DNA of 64,000 nucleotides, taken from positions 74,638 to 138,637 of the forward strand of contig NZ_JBFRCT010000015.1 in assembly GCF_052113225.1 (NCBI RefSeq), written 5' to 3'. How positions within the stretch are numbered: the first letter of the stretch is position 1; each line of letters begins with the position of its first letter. This document shows positions 1 to 8,653 of the stretch, piece after piece. Both the position numbers and the translations under genes were made by a program. The notes below the pieces were generated by a model. That model had not been told where the DNA came from and did no database searches. It was given only the letters and a program-made list of their open reading frames with translations. This stretch comes from Pristimantibacillus sp052113225. Lineage in GTDB: Bacteria; Bacillota; Bacilli; Paenibacillales; Paenibacillaceae.

Positions 1-1
1 G

Positions 2-181
2 CTCGTAGGCGGAATCGCAGGTATGTTGTTTGGCGGCATGATGGGCAGCATGGGCGGTATGGGTCAGTTCTTCGGTCTGATTATCAACTTGCTTGCCATC
101 TTCGTGCTCGTAAGAATTGTTATCTCGCTCTTCCGGATGTTTAAGAAAAAAAATAATCCCGATACACGGAGACCTTACTAA
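2..181 (+). CDS. Glycine-rich membrane protein, C-terminal 59 residues (partial)
   Basis: An open frame enters from the left edge and stops with TAA at 179-181. The visible residues begin with a Gly/Met-rich stretch (GGMMGSMGGMGQFF), then a hydrophobic membrane segment of about 20 residues and a basic tail with KKK. This Gly-rich plus membrane-helix architecture resembles the membrane region of Tim44-like or related Gly-rich bacterial membrane proteins, but no catalytic or Tim44 domain is visible here, so the family is not assigned. The stop codon overlaps the start of the next gene by one base (TAATG), so the two are probably translationally coupled. Confidence 0.65.
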   Translation, partial: LVGGIAGMLFGGMMGSMGGMGQFFGLIINLLAIFVLVRIVISLFRMFKKKNNPDTRRPY

Positions 182-462
182 TGACAAGAATTTACACGGA
201 CGAAATTATTAATGCCGTTTGTCTGCATATGGCAGATCGCAGAGGCGTGCAACCTTCGGACGTGGAGGTGCAGCTGTCCTGGGATGAAGAGTACGGCTTC
301 ACCGCAGAAGTATGGGTTAAAGGTCGGAGCCAATATATTATCGAAGCAAATCTGCTCGAGGCGATTGAGCAATATATGTACCGGCAATATAACCGCCGCG
401 TCTTCCGCTCCAATATTAAGCTGGATGTGGACGAAGAGATGTGGGCGGACATCGAAGATTAG
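181..462 (+). CDS. DUF2653 (YxcD-like) small protein
   Basis: This 93-residue acidic protein begins with an ATG that overlaps the upstream stop codon. It has the character of the DUF2653/YxcD family of Firmicutes: an N-terminal helix with DEIINAVCLHMA, a central segment with the YGFTAEVWV and GRSQYI motifs, and a C-terminal helix containing EAIEQYMY. Length is normal for the family. The biochemical function is unknown; the coupling to a Gly-rich membrane protein suggests a shared envelope-related role, which is inference. A terminator follows directly. Confidence 0.8.
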   Translation: MTRIYTDEIINAVCLHMADRRGVQPSDVEVQLSWDEEYGFTAEVWVKGRSQYIIEANLLEAIEQYMYRQYNRRVFRSNIKLDVDEEMWADIED

Positions 463-476
463 ATTAGAAATGACGA

Positions 477-517
477 AGCCTCCAATTCCACTGTAAGAGT
501 GGGGTTGGAGGCTTTTT
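477..517 (+). terminator. Rho-independent terminator
   Basis: An inverted repeat AGCCTCCAA ... TTGGAGGCT with extra GC pairs is followed by TTTTT. It ends the two-gene plus-strand unit. Confidence 0.85.
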
Positions 518-527
518 CTATACCTGT

Positions 528-671
528 CTACTTCTCTTCCCGCTTCATACGATCATTCACCCATGCTTGATTAATAGCTTCTTTCGTAATATCCCGCTTT
601 GGAAGATTAAGATAAATGATAAATAATAAAATAGAGTTCATAAAAGTTAGTAGAAATGTAAGAACAAGCAC
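528..671 (-). CDS. Small single-span membrane protein (47 aa), hypothetical
   Basis: A short minus-strand frame starts at GTG 671-669, preceded by GAGGT eight bases upstream, and stops with TAG at 530-528. The product has one hydrophobic helix in its first 20 residues (LVLTFLLTFMNSILLFIIYL) followed by a charged tail ending KREEK, the layout of a small membrane protein with a cytoplasmic tail. It lies 16 bases downstream of the lipoprotein gene in the same direction, so it is probably cotranscribed. I do not recognise a family. The hydrophobic helix and good RBS favour a real gene, but the short length leaves doubt. Confidence 0.4.
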   Translation of the reverse strand: MLVLTFLLTFMNSILLFIIYLNLPKRDITKEAINQAWVNDRMKREEK

Positions 672-687
672 GATTGATTTACCTCGC

Positions 688-1137
688 TTAAGCTTTTAGG
701 TCAAAATAGTCGGATTGTCCGTCCCATATAACCNGTAATTTGATGACCGTATTCTTATCAGGTACAGCTTTCGTTACGTTTAAGAGCAAGAAATAAATCC
801 CGCTTACACTTACATCTTCCGTGATAATCGCACCACTGCCGCCAACGAACCCGCTGCCGCCATCATAATTCGTTCTGATTTCCCCTGTTGGATAAGGTTT
901 AGGCCCCAGAAACTTCAAGAAGCTCACAGAATCATACCGTTCAGTTCCTGGCAGCTTATAAATAAACACCGACACAGCCCAGTTATCACTATGCCCCTGA
1001 AACGAATAGACTTCCTTGGACTTTGCAACTTGAGGTATATCATTGCTATCAATACCCGAGTAGACGTTTACTCCATGACTGCAGCTGCTGAGAATTATTA
1101 AGCAGAAGACCATTAGCCCAACTACAATTCGTTTCAA
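688..1137 (-). CDS. Small secreted lipoprotein, hypothetical
   Basis: The product is a predicted lipoprotein of about 149 residues: a basic start (LKRIVVG), a hydrophobic core and a lipobox LSSC, giving a lipidated Cys near residue 18. The start is a TTG at 1137-1135 preceded by GAGGTGAAGGC; the longer upstream frame overlaps the end of icmF and lacks an RBS. The mature part is polar and rich in Gly, Ser and Val with no motif I recognise. One undetermined base (N at 734) falls near the C-terminus. It is 49 bases downstream of icmF on the same strand; no functional link is evident. Confidence 0.7.
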   Translation of the reverse strand: MKRIVVGLMVFCLIILSSCSHGVNVYSGIDSNDIPQVAKSKEVYSFQGHSDNWAVSVFIYKLPGTERYDSVSFLKFLGPKPYPTGEIRTNYDGGSGFVGGSGAIITEDVSVSGIYFLLLNVTKAVPDKNTVIKLXVIWDGQSDYFDLKA

Positions 1138-1186
1138 GCCTTCACCTCTCATTCGAATTGTTTTACCTATATTTTCTATTCCTGAG

Positions 1187-4100
1187 TTACATATTCCTTC
1201 TATATTGCCCGCCAACCTCAAATAAAGTATTTGTAATCTGGCCGATAGAAGCGAATTTCACAACCTCCATCAAAGTCTCGAACAGATTCCCATCTGATTT
1301 GGCTGCCTGCTTCAAACTGTCCAATGCTTCCGCACATTCCTGCTGATGCTTCATCTGGAATGCTTGCAAATGATGAATTTGCGCCTGCTTCTCATCTTCC
1401 GTGGATCGTGCAAGCTCCATCTCATAACGCTCTTCTCCTGGTTCGGGATTCAAGAACGTATTCACTCCGATAATCGGCAGTTCCCCCGTATGTTTCTTTT
1501 GCTCGTAAAATAAAGATTCATCTTGGATTTTGCCCCTTTGATATTGCGTTTCCATTGCGCCAAGTACGCCTCCCCGATCATGGATTCGCTGAAACTCCTC
1601 GAGTACAGCCTCCTCCATCAGATCAGTCAGCTCCTCGACGATAAAAGAGCCCTGCAGTGGATTCTCGTTCTTCGCAAGCCCAAACTCCCGATTAATAATA
1701 AGCTGGATCGCCATCGCCCGGCGTACGGAGCTTTCCGTTGGCGTCGTAACGGCTTCATCATACGCATTCGTGTGAAGAGAATTGCAATTATCATAAGTCG
1801 CCATTAAAGCCTGCAGCGTCGTCCGGATATCATTAAAGTCCATCTCCTGCGCATGCAGCGAGCGGCCTGACGTTTGTATATGATATTTCAGCTTCTGACT
1901 CCGCTCATTTGCCCCATATTTGTATTTCATGACAGTCGACCAAATCCGGCGCGCTACCCGTCCCATCACATTGTACTCAGGGTCAAGGCCATTGCTGAAA
2001 AAGAACGACAGGTTAGGTGCAAAATCATCAATGTGCATCCCGCGTGCCAAATAATACTCCACATACGTGAATCCATTCGCCAGCGTAAAAGCCAGCTGTG
2101 TAATCGGATTCGCCCCTGCTTCCGCAATGTGATACCCGCTGATGCTGACCGAATAATAATGGCGTACATGATGATCGATAAAATATTGCTGGATGTCGCC
2201 CATCATTTTCAGAGAAAATTCGGTACTGAAAATACAAGTATTCTGTCCCTGGTCTTCCTTCAAAATGTCCGCTTGCACCGTTCCTCGAACAGAACGCAGC
2301 GCTCGCGCCTTAATCGCCTTATACTCCGCTTCATCTGGCTGATGACCATGCTCAATAACAAACTTATCAATCTGCTGGTCAATAGCCGTGTTCATAAACA
2401 TGGCAAGAAGGATCGGTGCCGGACCATTAATGGTCATCGACACACTGACGGAAGGATGACACAGATCAAAGCCTTCGTACAATTTCTTCATATCGTCCAG
2501 CGTACACACATTGACTCCACTATTCCCGATTCTCCCATAGATATCGAGACGGTCGCTTGGATCCTGCCCATATAAGGTCACACTATCGAAGGCAGTGGAT
2601 AAACGTGTCGCTTCATCATTCCGGCATAGATAATGAAAACGCCGATTTGTCCGCTCAGGTGTCCCCTCCCCTGCAAACTGGCGTTTCGGGTCCTCATCGG
2701 TTCGTTTGAAGGCGAATACGCCTGCTGTATAAGGGAATTTACCAGGCAAATTCTCCTTAAGCAACCAGCGAAGCAGTTCGCCTGCCTCATGAAACTTTGG
2801 TAAGCTGACCCGGGGCACGAGACTTCCCGAAAGCGATTCCATCACATATTGCTGATAGGATCTGCGGACATCCGGCCAATCCGACAATTGTTTCCGGCAG
2901 TCCAGATGCAGATCATCCTCCCATTCCATCAGCATGACATCCAGCTTTTCAGCGAAATGAGCGGTCTCATCACTTGTCAGAAGCCTGCCCTGATTGGCGT
3001 GAATCAATTGGCGCGTACCTTTAAGCTGGGCAATCGTTCGGACGACGGCGACCTGCTCTTCGGTAAATTTTTTATAGTAACGGACGGTTTGTATAATTTC
3101 CCGCAAATATCCGGTTCTCTCTTGAGGAATGATTGCCTTTTTCTTAGCAGCCTGCTCATAAGGGATATTTCGCATTAGCGGCCAATCTCCACCTGCTTTG
3201 TCCTCTACCACCTTCATCACATGATGGAAAAGCATCGTCACACCTGGATCGTTAAATTGGCTTGCAATTGTCCCGAATACAGGAAGCTGCTCGTTAGGAA
3301 CCCCTTCAAGACGCCGCCTGCTTCTTCTAAACTGCTTGCGAACATCCCGGAGTGCATCCTCCGAGCCGCGGCGTTCAAACTTATTAATAACGACGATATC
3401 GGCGTAATCGATCATATCGATCTTTTCGAGTTGAGTAGACGCTCCGTATTCGCTCGTCATCACATACATCGATATATCACATAGATCGACGATTGATGCA
3501 CCACCTTGGCCGATCCCGCTCGTTTCGATAATAATAAAGTCATAACCGGCTTGTTTGACGACAGCAATGGCGTCTTTCGTGGCGTCACTTATCTCCAAGC
3601 GGGAGTTTCTAGTTGCCATACTGCGCATATAAGCTCTTGGATCATGGATCGCATTCATCCGAATCCGATCTCCAAGCAAAGCCCCACCTGACTTCCTCTT
3701 GGTAGGATCTATCGAAATGACGGCAATCGTTCGGTTGGGATAATGATCAAGATAACGGCGGACAAGCTCATCGGTGAGCGAGCTTTTCCCCGCACCTCCT
3801 GTTCCTGTAATGCCAAGCACCGGTGTATCAGGAATTTGCTCATGGAGCTGTTGCAAGGCGTTTGATGTCGTGTGATCCAAAAAAAGATTGGCCGCCTTAT
3901 CTTCGGCAGCCGATATAAGCCTAGCAACCGCTCCACAATTTCTGGATTTTAGCTCCTTAAAATCCTGCTCAGCCTGTCTTGGCGTAGGATGATCACTTGC
4001 CTCAATCATGTAATTGATCATACCTTGCAATCCCATCATACGACCGTCTTCCGGGGAGAACACTTTTGCAATTCCGTAACGATGTAAGGCTTCAATCTCC

Positions 4101-4420
4101 GAAGGAATAATAACCCCGCCGCCACCTGCGAAAATTTTAATATGGTCAGCTCCTGCCTGTTTCAATACATCGTACATATACGTTAAATACTCGATATGTC
4201 CACCTTGATAAGAGCTGATTGCAATCCCCTGTACATCCTCTTGGATCGCTGCGCTCGTCACTTCGTGAACCGACCGGTTATGGCCAAGATGAATAACCTC
4301 TACACCAGATGCTTGCAGAATCCGCCTCATAATATTGATCGATGCATCATGCCCATCAAATAAAGCAGCTGCTGTTATGAATCTAACATGGCATTGCGGG
4401 CGATAAACGGGTATTTCCAT
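1187..4420 (-). CDS. icmF: Fused isobutyryl-CoA mutase IcmF
   Basis: IcmF interconverts isobutyryl-CoA and n-butyryl-CoA (some members also act on isovaleryl/pivalyl-CoA) with adenosylcobalamin, linking branched-chain amino acid breakdown to fatty acid metabolism in the cytoplasm. The 1077-residue length fits the fused family. In order: an N-terminal B12-binding domain with DGHDAS at residues 22-27 (His24 is the lower cobalt ligand), SSYQGGH near 69-75 and GGGG near 99-102; a MeaI-type G-protein chaperone domain with P-loop GTGGAGKSS at about 206-214 and an NKFERRG segment; then the TIM-barrel substrate domain from about residue 560 to the end. This order separates it from methylmalonyl-CoA mutase, whose B12 domain is C-terminal. 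It appears intact. The RBS (GGCGGG) is weak. Confidence 0.95.
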   Translation of the reverse strand: MEIPVYRPQCHVRFITAAALFDGHDASINIMRRILQASGVEVIHLGHNRSVHEVTSAAIQEDVQGIAISSYQGGHIEYLTYMYDVLKQAGADHIKIFAGGGGVIIPSEIEALHRYGIAKVFSPEDGRMMGLQGMINYMIEASDHPTPRQAEQDFKELKSRNCGAVARLISAAEDKAANLFLDHTTSNALQQLHEQIPDTPVLGITGTGGAGKSSLTDELVRRYLDHYPNRTIAVISIDPTKRKSGGALLGDRIRMNAIHDPRAYMRSMATRNSRLEISDATKDAIAVVKQAGYDFIIIETSGIGQGGASIVDLCDISMYVMTSEYGASTQLEKIDMIDYADIVVINKFERRGSEDALRDVRKQFRRSRRRLEGVPNEQLPVFGTIASQFNDPGVTMLFHHVMKVVEDKAGGDWPLMRNIPYEQAAKKKAIIPQERTGYLREIIQTVRYYKKFTEEQVAVVRTIAQLKGTRQLIHANQGRLLTSDETAHFAEKLDVMLMEWEDDLHLDCRKQLSDWPDVRRSYQQYVMESLSGSLVPRVSLPKFHEAGELLRWLLKENLPGKFPYTAGVFAFKRTDEDPKRQFAGEGTPERTNRRFHYLCRNDEATRLSTAFDSVTLYGQDPSDRLDIYGRIGNSGVNVCTLDDMKKLYEGFDLCHPSVSVSMTINGPAPILLAMFMNTAIDQQIDKFVIEHGHQPDEAEYKAIKARALRSVRGTVQADILKEDQGQNTCIFSTEFSLKMMGDIQQYFIDHHVRHYYSVSISGYHIAEAGANPITQLAFTLANGFTYVEYYLARGMHIDDFAPNLSFFFSNGLDPEYNVMGRVARRIWSTVMKYKYGANERSQKLKYHIQTSGRSLHAQEMDFNDIRTTLQALMATYDNCNSLHTNAYDEAVTTPTESSVRRAMAIQLIINREFGLAKNENPLQGSFIVEELTDLMEEAVLEEFQRIHDRGGVLGAMETQYQRGKIQDESLFYEQKKHTGELPIIGVNTFLNPEPGEERYEMELARSTEDEKQAQIHHLQAFQMKHQQECAEALDSLKQAAKSDGNLFETLMEVVKFASIGQITNTLFEVGGQYRRNM

Positions 4421-4611
4421 ACTGAATCCCGCCCTTCCGATCTGAGTAATACCAGCCCTTCTCCTTATTCCTACAATATTCGAGTTTAAGCCGAGCGATT
4501 CACATTCTTTTATTGCGGCATATTTGAGCAGCTTAAATATACTTTGAATCTATCCGTCAATAAGAACGTATAGTTATAAATGATGACCTAACAAAGCAGG
4601 AGGAAGAACGA

Positions 4612-4848
4612 ATGAATTTGACTCCAACTCAACAAACCGTGTTACTAACTCTAACGAAAGAATGGTTGTCACCCGTACAACTCAGTGAACGCCTTCCCAA
4701 AGAATCGGGAAATCTATACAGTGTTAATCAATCACTTAAAGACTTAGTGAAGGCAGGATTGGCACAAGTGAATCCTGTTGTATATGGTCTGTATCGGTTA
4801 ACCGCGAAGGGCACAACCCTCAAAGAAGAAGCGCAGAGTATCGGGTGA
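4612..4848 (+). CDS. Small winged-helix DNA-binding protein
   Basis: A 78-residue protein with strong RBS AGGAGGAAGAACGA. The sequence is a stand-alone winged helix: helix 1 (TPTQQTVLLTL), helix 2 (SPVQLSERL), recognition helix (YSVNQSLKDLVKAGL) and a wing ending YRLTAKG, as in PadR/MarR-like regulators. There is no dimerisation or effector domain, so it may act as a small repressor or anti-regulator. It stands alone between icmF (divergent) and the ketosynthase operon (convergent). Its target cannot be read from the sequence. Confidence 0.75.
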   Translation: MNLTPTQQTVLLTLTKEWLSPVQLSERLPKESGNLYSVNQSLKDLVKAGLAQVNPVVYGLYRLTAKGTTLKEEAQSIG

Positions 4849-4858
4849 TGTGAAAATG

Positions 4859-4893
4859 AAAGGGCATCTCCCTCTTTGGGAAGATGCCCTTTA
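4859..4893. terminator. Bidirectional terminator
   Basis: AAAGGGCATCT ... AGATGCCCTTT forms an 11-bp stem with A and T runs on both sides. It serves both the winged-helix gene and the convergent ketosynthase operon. Confidence 0.85.
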
Positions 4894-4894
4894 A

Positions 4895-6127
4895 TTATGC
4901 TCTGCGGAACGCAAGCACGGCATTCACGCCGCCGAAGCCATAGGAATTAGATACTGCCGCATCTGCTCTAACCTCTCTTGCATGCCGTGCAACCAGATCG
5001 ATCTCCGCTTCCGGATCGGGATCATGTAAATTCGTTGTTGGCGGAAGCCACCCGTTACTTAGCGATAGCAGCGTAATGGCTGCTTCGATCGCACCGGAAG
5101 CTCCAAGCGGATGACCGTACAATCCTTTCGTGCCGCTGACCGCAACTGGCCGGCTGCCAAATACACTTCGAATCACTTTCGATTCTGTCACATCGTTTAG
5201 CATCGTAGAAGAACCATGTGCATTTACATATCCGACATCATCCGGCGACATATCTGCACTGGCAAGTGCCATCTTCAGCGCTCGGGCCGCCTGTGCGCCG
5301 CTTGGCAAAGGTGCGCTCATATGATGGGCGTCATTCGTTAAACCAAATCCAGCAAGCTCCCCATAAATTCGTGCGCCACGAGCACGGGCATGATGCTCAG
5401 CCTCAATGACAAGAATGGCTGAGCCCTCACCCATCACGAAGCCGTCACGGTTCCGGTCGAATGGCCGGCTTGCACTTGACGGCTCTTCATTACGTGTGGA
5501 CATGGCGCGCAGCATATCAAATGCACCAAACGATAAAGGAGCAAGCGGCGCTTCTGAGCCCCCTGCAATAACAACATCTGCTTCCCCTCGCTGAATAGCC
5601 TGCAGAGCTCGTCCAATCGCAACTGCTCCAGAGCCGCAGGACATCGAATTGGTCTCGTTTGGACCTGTAAAGCCAAACTCCATCGCAAGATTACAGGAAG
5701 CGGCTCCTCCGAATACGGAGAAACCAAGAGTCGGTGATACAGAACGGAATCCACCCTGCATATATTGGCCGCATTGTTCTTCAGCAAACGCGATTCCTCC
5801 AAGGGCAGATCCCATAAATACGCCGGCCCGCTCCGACTCTATATCTTGCGCATCCAGCCCTGCATCACGAAGTGCCATAATGCCTCCCGCTACTGCCAGC
5901 TGCGAATAACGATCCATCCGATGTGCACGCTTCTTATCCATAAAAGCCGTTGCATCAAAAAGCGGGATTTGCGCAGCAATCCGGCTGCGGAGACCTTCCG
6001 GTACAAACCTATCGATCGGTGTAACGGCGCTCTCTCCACGCTGCACCCCTGTCCAAAACGCTTCTACACCAATACCAATAGGTGTTACACAGCCTATTCC
6101 AGTCACAACCGCCTTGATCTCTGCCAT
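4895..6127 (-). CDS. Beta-ketoacyl-ACP synthase II-like ketosynthase (FabF family)
   Basis: A 410-residue thiolase-fold ketosynthase that would condense an acyl thioester with malonyl-ACP. The catalytic triad is complete: Cys164 in SMSCGSGAVAIG, His304 in VNAHGSSTML and His339 in KGLYGHPLGASG, with Lys334. The nucleophile-elbow context (SMSCGSG rather than ACATG) differs from housekeeping FabF, and the neighbours are tailoring enzymes rather than fatty acid genes, so a role in a secondary-metabolite or specialised lipid pathway is inferred. It is the last gene of a four-gene operon; its ATG lies one base after the preceding stop, with RBS GAGGTGA inside that gene. No ACP, chain-length factor or acyltransferase is encoded nearby, so carrier protein would have to come from elsewhere. 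Confidence 0.9.
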   Translation of the reverse strand: MAEIKAVVTGIGCVTPIGIGVEAFWTGVQRGESAVTPIDRFVPEGLRSRIAAQIPLFDATAFMDKKRAHRMDRYSQLAVAGGIMALRDAGLDAQDIESERAGVFMGSALGGIAFAEEQCGQYMQGGFRSVSPTLGFSVFGGAASCNLAMEFGFTGPNETNSMSCGSGAVAIGRALQAIQRGEADVVIAGGSEAPLAPLSFGAFDMLRAMSTRNEEPSSASRPFDRNRDGFVMGEGSAILVIEAEHHARARGARIYGELAGFGLTNDAHHMSAPLPSGAQAARALKMALASADMSPDDVGYVNAHGSSTMLNDVTESKVIRSVFGSRPVAVSGTKGLYGHPLGASGAIEAAITLLSLSNGWLPPTTNLHDPDPEAEIDLVARHAREVRADAAVSNSYGFGGVNAVLAFRRA

Positions 6128-6128
6128 A

Positions 6129-6605
6129 TCAGCTCACCTCTTCCTGTTCTTCTTGTTGCTCGATTTGCCTCTTAAGTCCTTGCAGTGTCCGATCCGCTAT
6201 GACATAGACGAATAAGTCGCCAATCATCCCCGATGCAAGCTTTCGCCCAAATGGCGGCTGCAGCCAACGGTGAATAATAACGACTTTCACCTGATCCTTA
6301 TGCCCTTGCGGCTCAATCTGCCATTCCACTTCCATTCCTGCCGTCACACCTCGAACATGCTTGTAAAAGACCTTGCGGCGCTGCTGATCGATATCCATCT
6401 GGCTGACCCACCAAACCGGCCATCCGAATGGCTTAAACGGTCTAACCGCCTTCATCATCACGAGTCCGCCCTGATCGCTGCTGCCCTCTTCAAACTGAAC
6501 TCCCCGATAATGCGGGAGCAGCATCGGCCATTTTTCCACCTGCCGAGCATATTGAAATGCCGTTTCTTGATCACAATTTATGGTGATTTCATTACGGGTA
6601 TACAT
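6129..6605 (-). CDS. SRPBCC-fold cyclase/aromatase-like protein
   Basis: A 158-residue START/SRPBCC (polyketide cyclase/dehydrase, CoQ10-binding) domain protein. The opening pattern, an antiparallel strand then helix with CDQETAFQYARQVEKWPMLL, and the later strand pairs ending in a long C-terminal helix are typical. Members bind hydrophobic substrates and in polyketide clusters guide cyclisation. The start is ATG 6605-6603 with AAGGAGG eight bases upstream; a Met seven codons further upstream lacks an RBS. It overlaps the end of the FAD oxidoreductase gene by 28 bases and couples to the ketosynthase downstream. The substrate is unknown; the cluster context is the main argument for a polyketide-type role. 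Confidence 0.8.
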   Translation of the reverse strand: MYTRNEITINCDQETAFQYARQVEKWPMLLPHYRGVQFEEGSSDQGGLVMMKAVRPFKPFGWPVWWVSQMDIDQQRRKVFYKHVRGVTAGMEVEWQIEPQGHKDQVKVVIIHRWLQPPFGRKLASGMIGDLFVYVIADRTLQGLKRQIEQQEEQEEVS

Positions 6606-7765
6606 GGCTCTGCCTCCTTCGGACAATCTCCTATTACTTCTGCCAGCTTATTCCTAAGCAGCGGGACTGCCCCCACTAACCGTAAGGCTGACCGCCATAA
6701 GAGCGGCTGTCTGTTTAGCCGTTCTATAAAGTGCTGCAGCTTTGTACCTAGTTCGAATTCATCGTCACGATCAACCGAATATTGGCGGATCGGCTCTGAT
6801 CTTCCACTTTGAAGCGACTGCAGTAATGCCGGTGCCGCAAGCTCGGAGCTTCTTAGTGCCCGATATATCCCCTGCCCGGTTAATGGATCATAATAACCCG
6901 CTGCATCACCAAGCAAAACCATACCTTCAATGAAATGCGGCAGAACGGGACGGTCGAATGGGCCGCATGCCAACACATCTCCCTCAATCTCCACCTCCAT
7001 TAAGCGATCGAATAACTCCGGTATCGCTTTCGCTTCTTGGAGCACATAAGCAGTTCGTTCTCGCCCCGCAAGTGCTGACGCATGGTTACTATCTAATGCA
7101 ACGGTCATATTCGCTTGTCCACCACCAATGGGGGCAAGACCAATTACTTTTCCATGCGACCCTGTAAATAGTTCAACTTTACCGCTTAAACCTTGCATCC
7201 CATTTAGCCGCATGGTGAATGCTGCCTTTCGAAGAGGACCATATCGGTTCACTTTGGCACTTCTTGCAACGACTGATCGAAGACCATCACTTCCTGCCAC
7301 AATAGCTGCACGTATGGTTAGAGGTCTGCCTTCAGGAGAACGTGCAATAACACCCGTTACCCGCTCCCCCTCCCAGATCAAGCGTTCAACTCTTGTACAC
7401 TGCTCGAAAATCGCCCCTGCCCGAGTAGCTTGCTGGGCCATCCATTGATCAATCACTTCTCTGCGGCAGCCGATGCCAAAATCCCCTTTCGGGTAAGCTG
7501 CTTCCAGCGTTGTTCTTCCGCTTACAACCCGCCATCCGTTTAAATGGCTGTATGGAAAATCAAAGACTTGTTCCACATTCGTGTATCCCGCCACTCTTCC
7601 CAACGCAGCAACTGCACCAGGATTAAGCGATTCTCCGCAAGGCTTGCGTCGCGGGAAGGATTCTGCATCAAGCATTAAGACGCGAACGCCGCTGCCCGCA
7701 AGTAACTTCGCCAATGTGCTTCCGGATGGGCCTGCCCCAACCACAATCACATCATAATTATTCAT
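6578..7765 (-). CDS. FAD-dependent oxidoreductase (geranylgeranyl reductase/PHBH-like)
   Basis: A 395-residue flavoprotein. Rossmann motif GAGPSG at residues 10-15 follows strand DVIVV, the acidic end of the second strand is LMLDAES, a DG-type motif is seen in GSDGLRSVV, and the third FAD motif is GDAAGYYDPLTGQG. This combination marks the PHBH/geranylgeranyl-reductase superfamily, which hydroxylates or reduces lipophilic substrates with NAD(P)H. The ATG at 7765 overlaps the end of the methyltransferase gene by eight bases. Similar oxidoreductase-methyltransferase pairs accompany type III polyketide synthases in Bacilli; here the condensing enzyme is a FabF-like protein instead. Confidence 0.88.
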   Translation of the reverse strand: MNNYDVIVVGAGPSGSTLAKLLAGSGVRVLMLDAESFPRRKPCGESLNPGAVAALGRVAGYTNVEQVFDFPYSHLNGWRVVSGRTTLEAAYPKGDFGIGCRREVIDQWMAQQATRAGAIFEQCTRVERLIWEGERVTGVIARSPEGRPLTIRAAIVAGSDGLRSVVARSAKVNRYGPLRKAAFTMRLNGMQGLSGKVELFTGSHGKVIGLAPIGGGQANMTVALDSNHASALAGRERTAYVLQEAKAIPELFDRLMEVEIEGDVLACGPFDRPVLPHFIEGMVLLGDAAGYYDPLTGQGIYRALRSSELAAPALLQSLQSGRSEPIRQYSVDRDDEFELGTKLQHFIERLNRQPLLWRSALRLVGAVPLLRNKLAEVIGDCPKEAEPCIPVMKSP

Positions 7766-8462
7766 GACCAACAACAGCCAAGCGGAATGGAAAATGCTTA
7801 TGTACCGTAGCTTTAACCCCAGCTTGATGGACCAGCTGCTTCGCTTCCTGCAGAGTGAAAGAGCGCTGTACCGATAGTGGTCCGTCATGCCGCGTCACCG
7901 GACTCCTCCAGACAAACTTTGCGAGCAGCTTAGCAGCCCAATAAGCTAGCTGATGCCTTTCTAAATCCGTCACTACCCAGCCTGAACGGGTAACACGAGA
8001 CATTTCCCCTAACAGCTTTGCCGCTGAACCTTCGTCCAAGTGATGTAAGGCAAGGTTGCAAAAAGCGATATCAAAGCTGTTGTCCTCGAAGGGAAGTGCT
8101 GTACCATCTGCACTCAGCACCTCAATTGACGGATAGGCATCTGTTCGGCGTGCTGCGAGCTCGACGATTTGTGGATGGTTATCGACTGCAACAACAGATG
8201 CTTTCCGACCTCTTTTCTCGCACCATTTCACAAAAGCAACCGGCAGATCTGCAAGCCCCGTCGCCACATCAAGTACTCGAATAGGCTCCGCTTGATTAAG
8301 CCGACTCATAAGCTTTTCCAAATGAACAAACAAAGCGGGATTACCACCAAGATATCGATTGACGCCCCACACCTCGCGCAGGCTTTTTTCAAGCTCTAAT
8401 GGCTCCACGCCATCACCATCGAGCAGCTCCTTCAGGTTCAGCCGCTCGTACAGCTGTGCCAT
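7758..8462 (-). CDS. SAM-dependent class I methyltransferase
   Basis: A 234-residue methyltransferase. SAM motif I is VLDVATGLADLP (about residues 63-75), the acidic ribose-binding residue is in VAVDNHP (Asp94), and motif II/post II include LPFEDNSFDIAFCNLALHHL. Its C-terminus is helical and rather hydrophobic, as in Ubi/quinone-type and polyketide methyltransferases. It is the first gene of the operon, with GAGGTGATGAG before the ATG, and overlaps the oxidoreductase gene. It most likely methylates the product of the cluster; O- versus C-methylation cannot be told. Confidence 0.88.
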   Translation of the reverse strand: MAQLYERLNLKELLDGDGVEPLELEKSLREVWGVNRYLGGNPALFVHLEKLMSRLNQAEPIRVLDVATGLADLPVAFVKWCEKRGRKASVVAVDNHPQIVELAARRTDAYPSIEVLSADGTALPFEDNSFDIAFCNLALHHLDEGSAAKLLGEMSRVTRSGWVVTDLERHQLAYWAAKLLAKFVWRSPVTRHDGPLSVQRSFTLQEAKQLVHQAGVKATVHKHFPFRLAVVGHE

Positions 8463-8653
8463 CTCATCACCTCATCCAGCTTTTTCCTACATGGCCTTAT
8501 TGTTATTCTTTTCCACTTCTTTTATCCATCGATGCTGTCAAGCATGAACTCTTGGCAATATTTACACTGGAGAGCATGCCAAATTTTATCGCAACCTAAT
8601 CGGCTCAATTGCGTCTAATTTAGTAGACTTTGAGAGGAGTGTGATAGAAAAGC

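Noticed and set aside
1138..1221. 28-residue N-terminal extension of the lipoprotein
   Set aside because: It overlaps the 3' end of icmF, lacks an RBS and would put the signal peptide in the middle of the protein.
1874..2575. 233-residue plus-strand frame inside icmF
   Set aside because: Fully contained in the conserved mutase gene on the opposite strand, no RBS and no recognisable protein.
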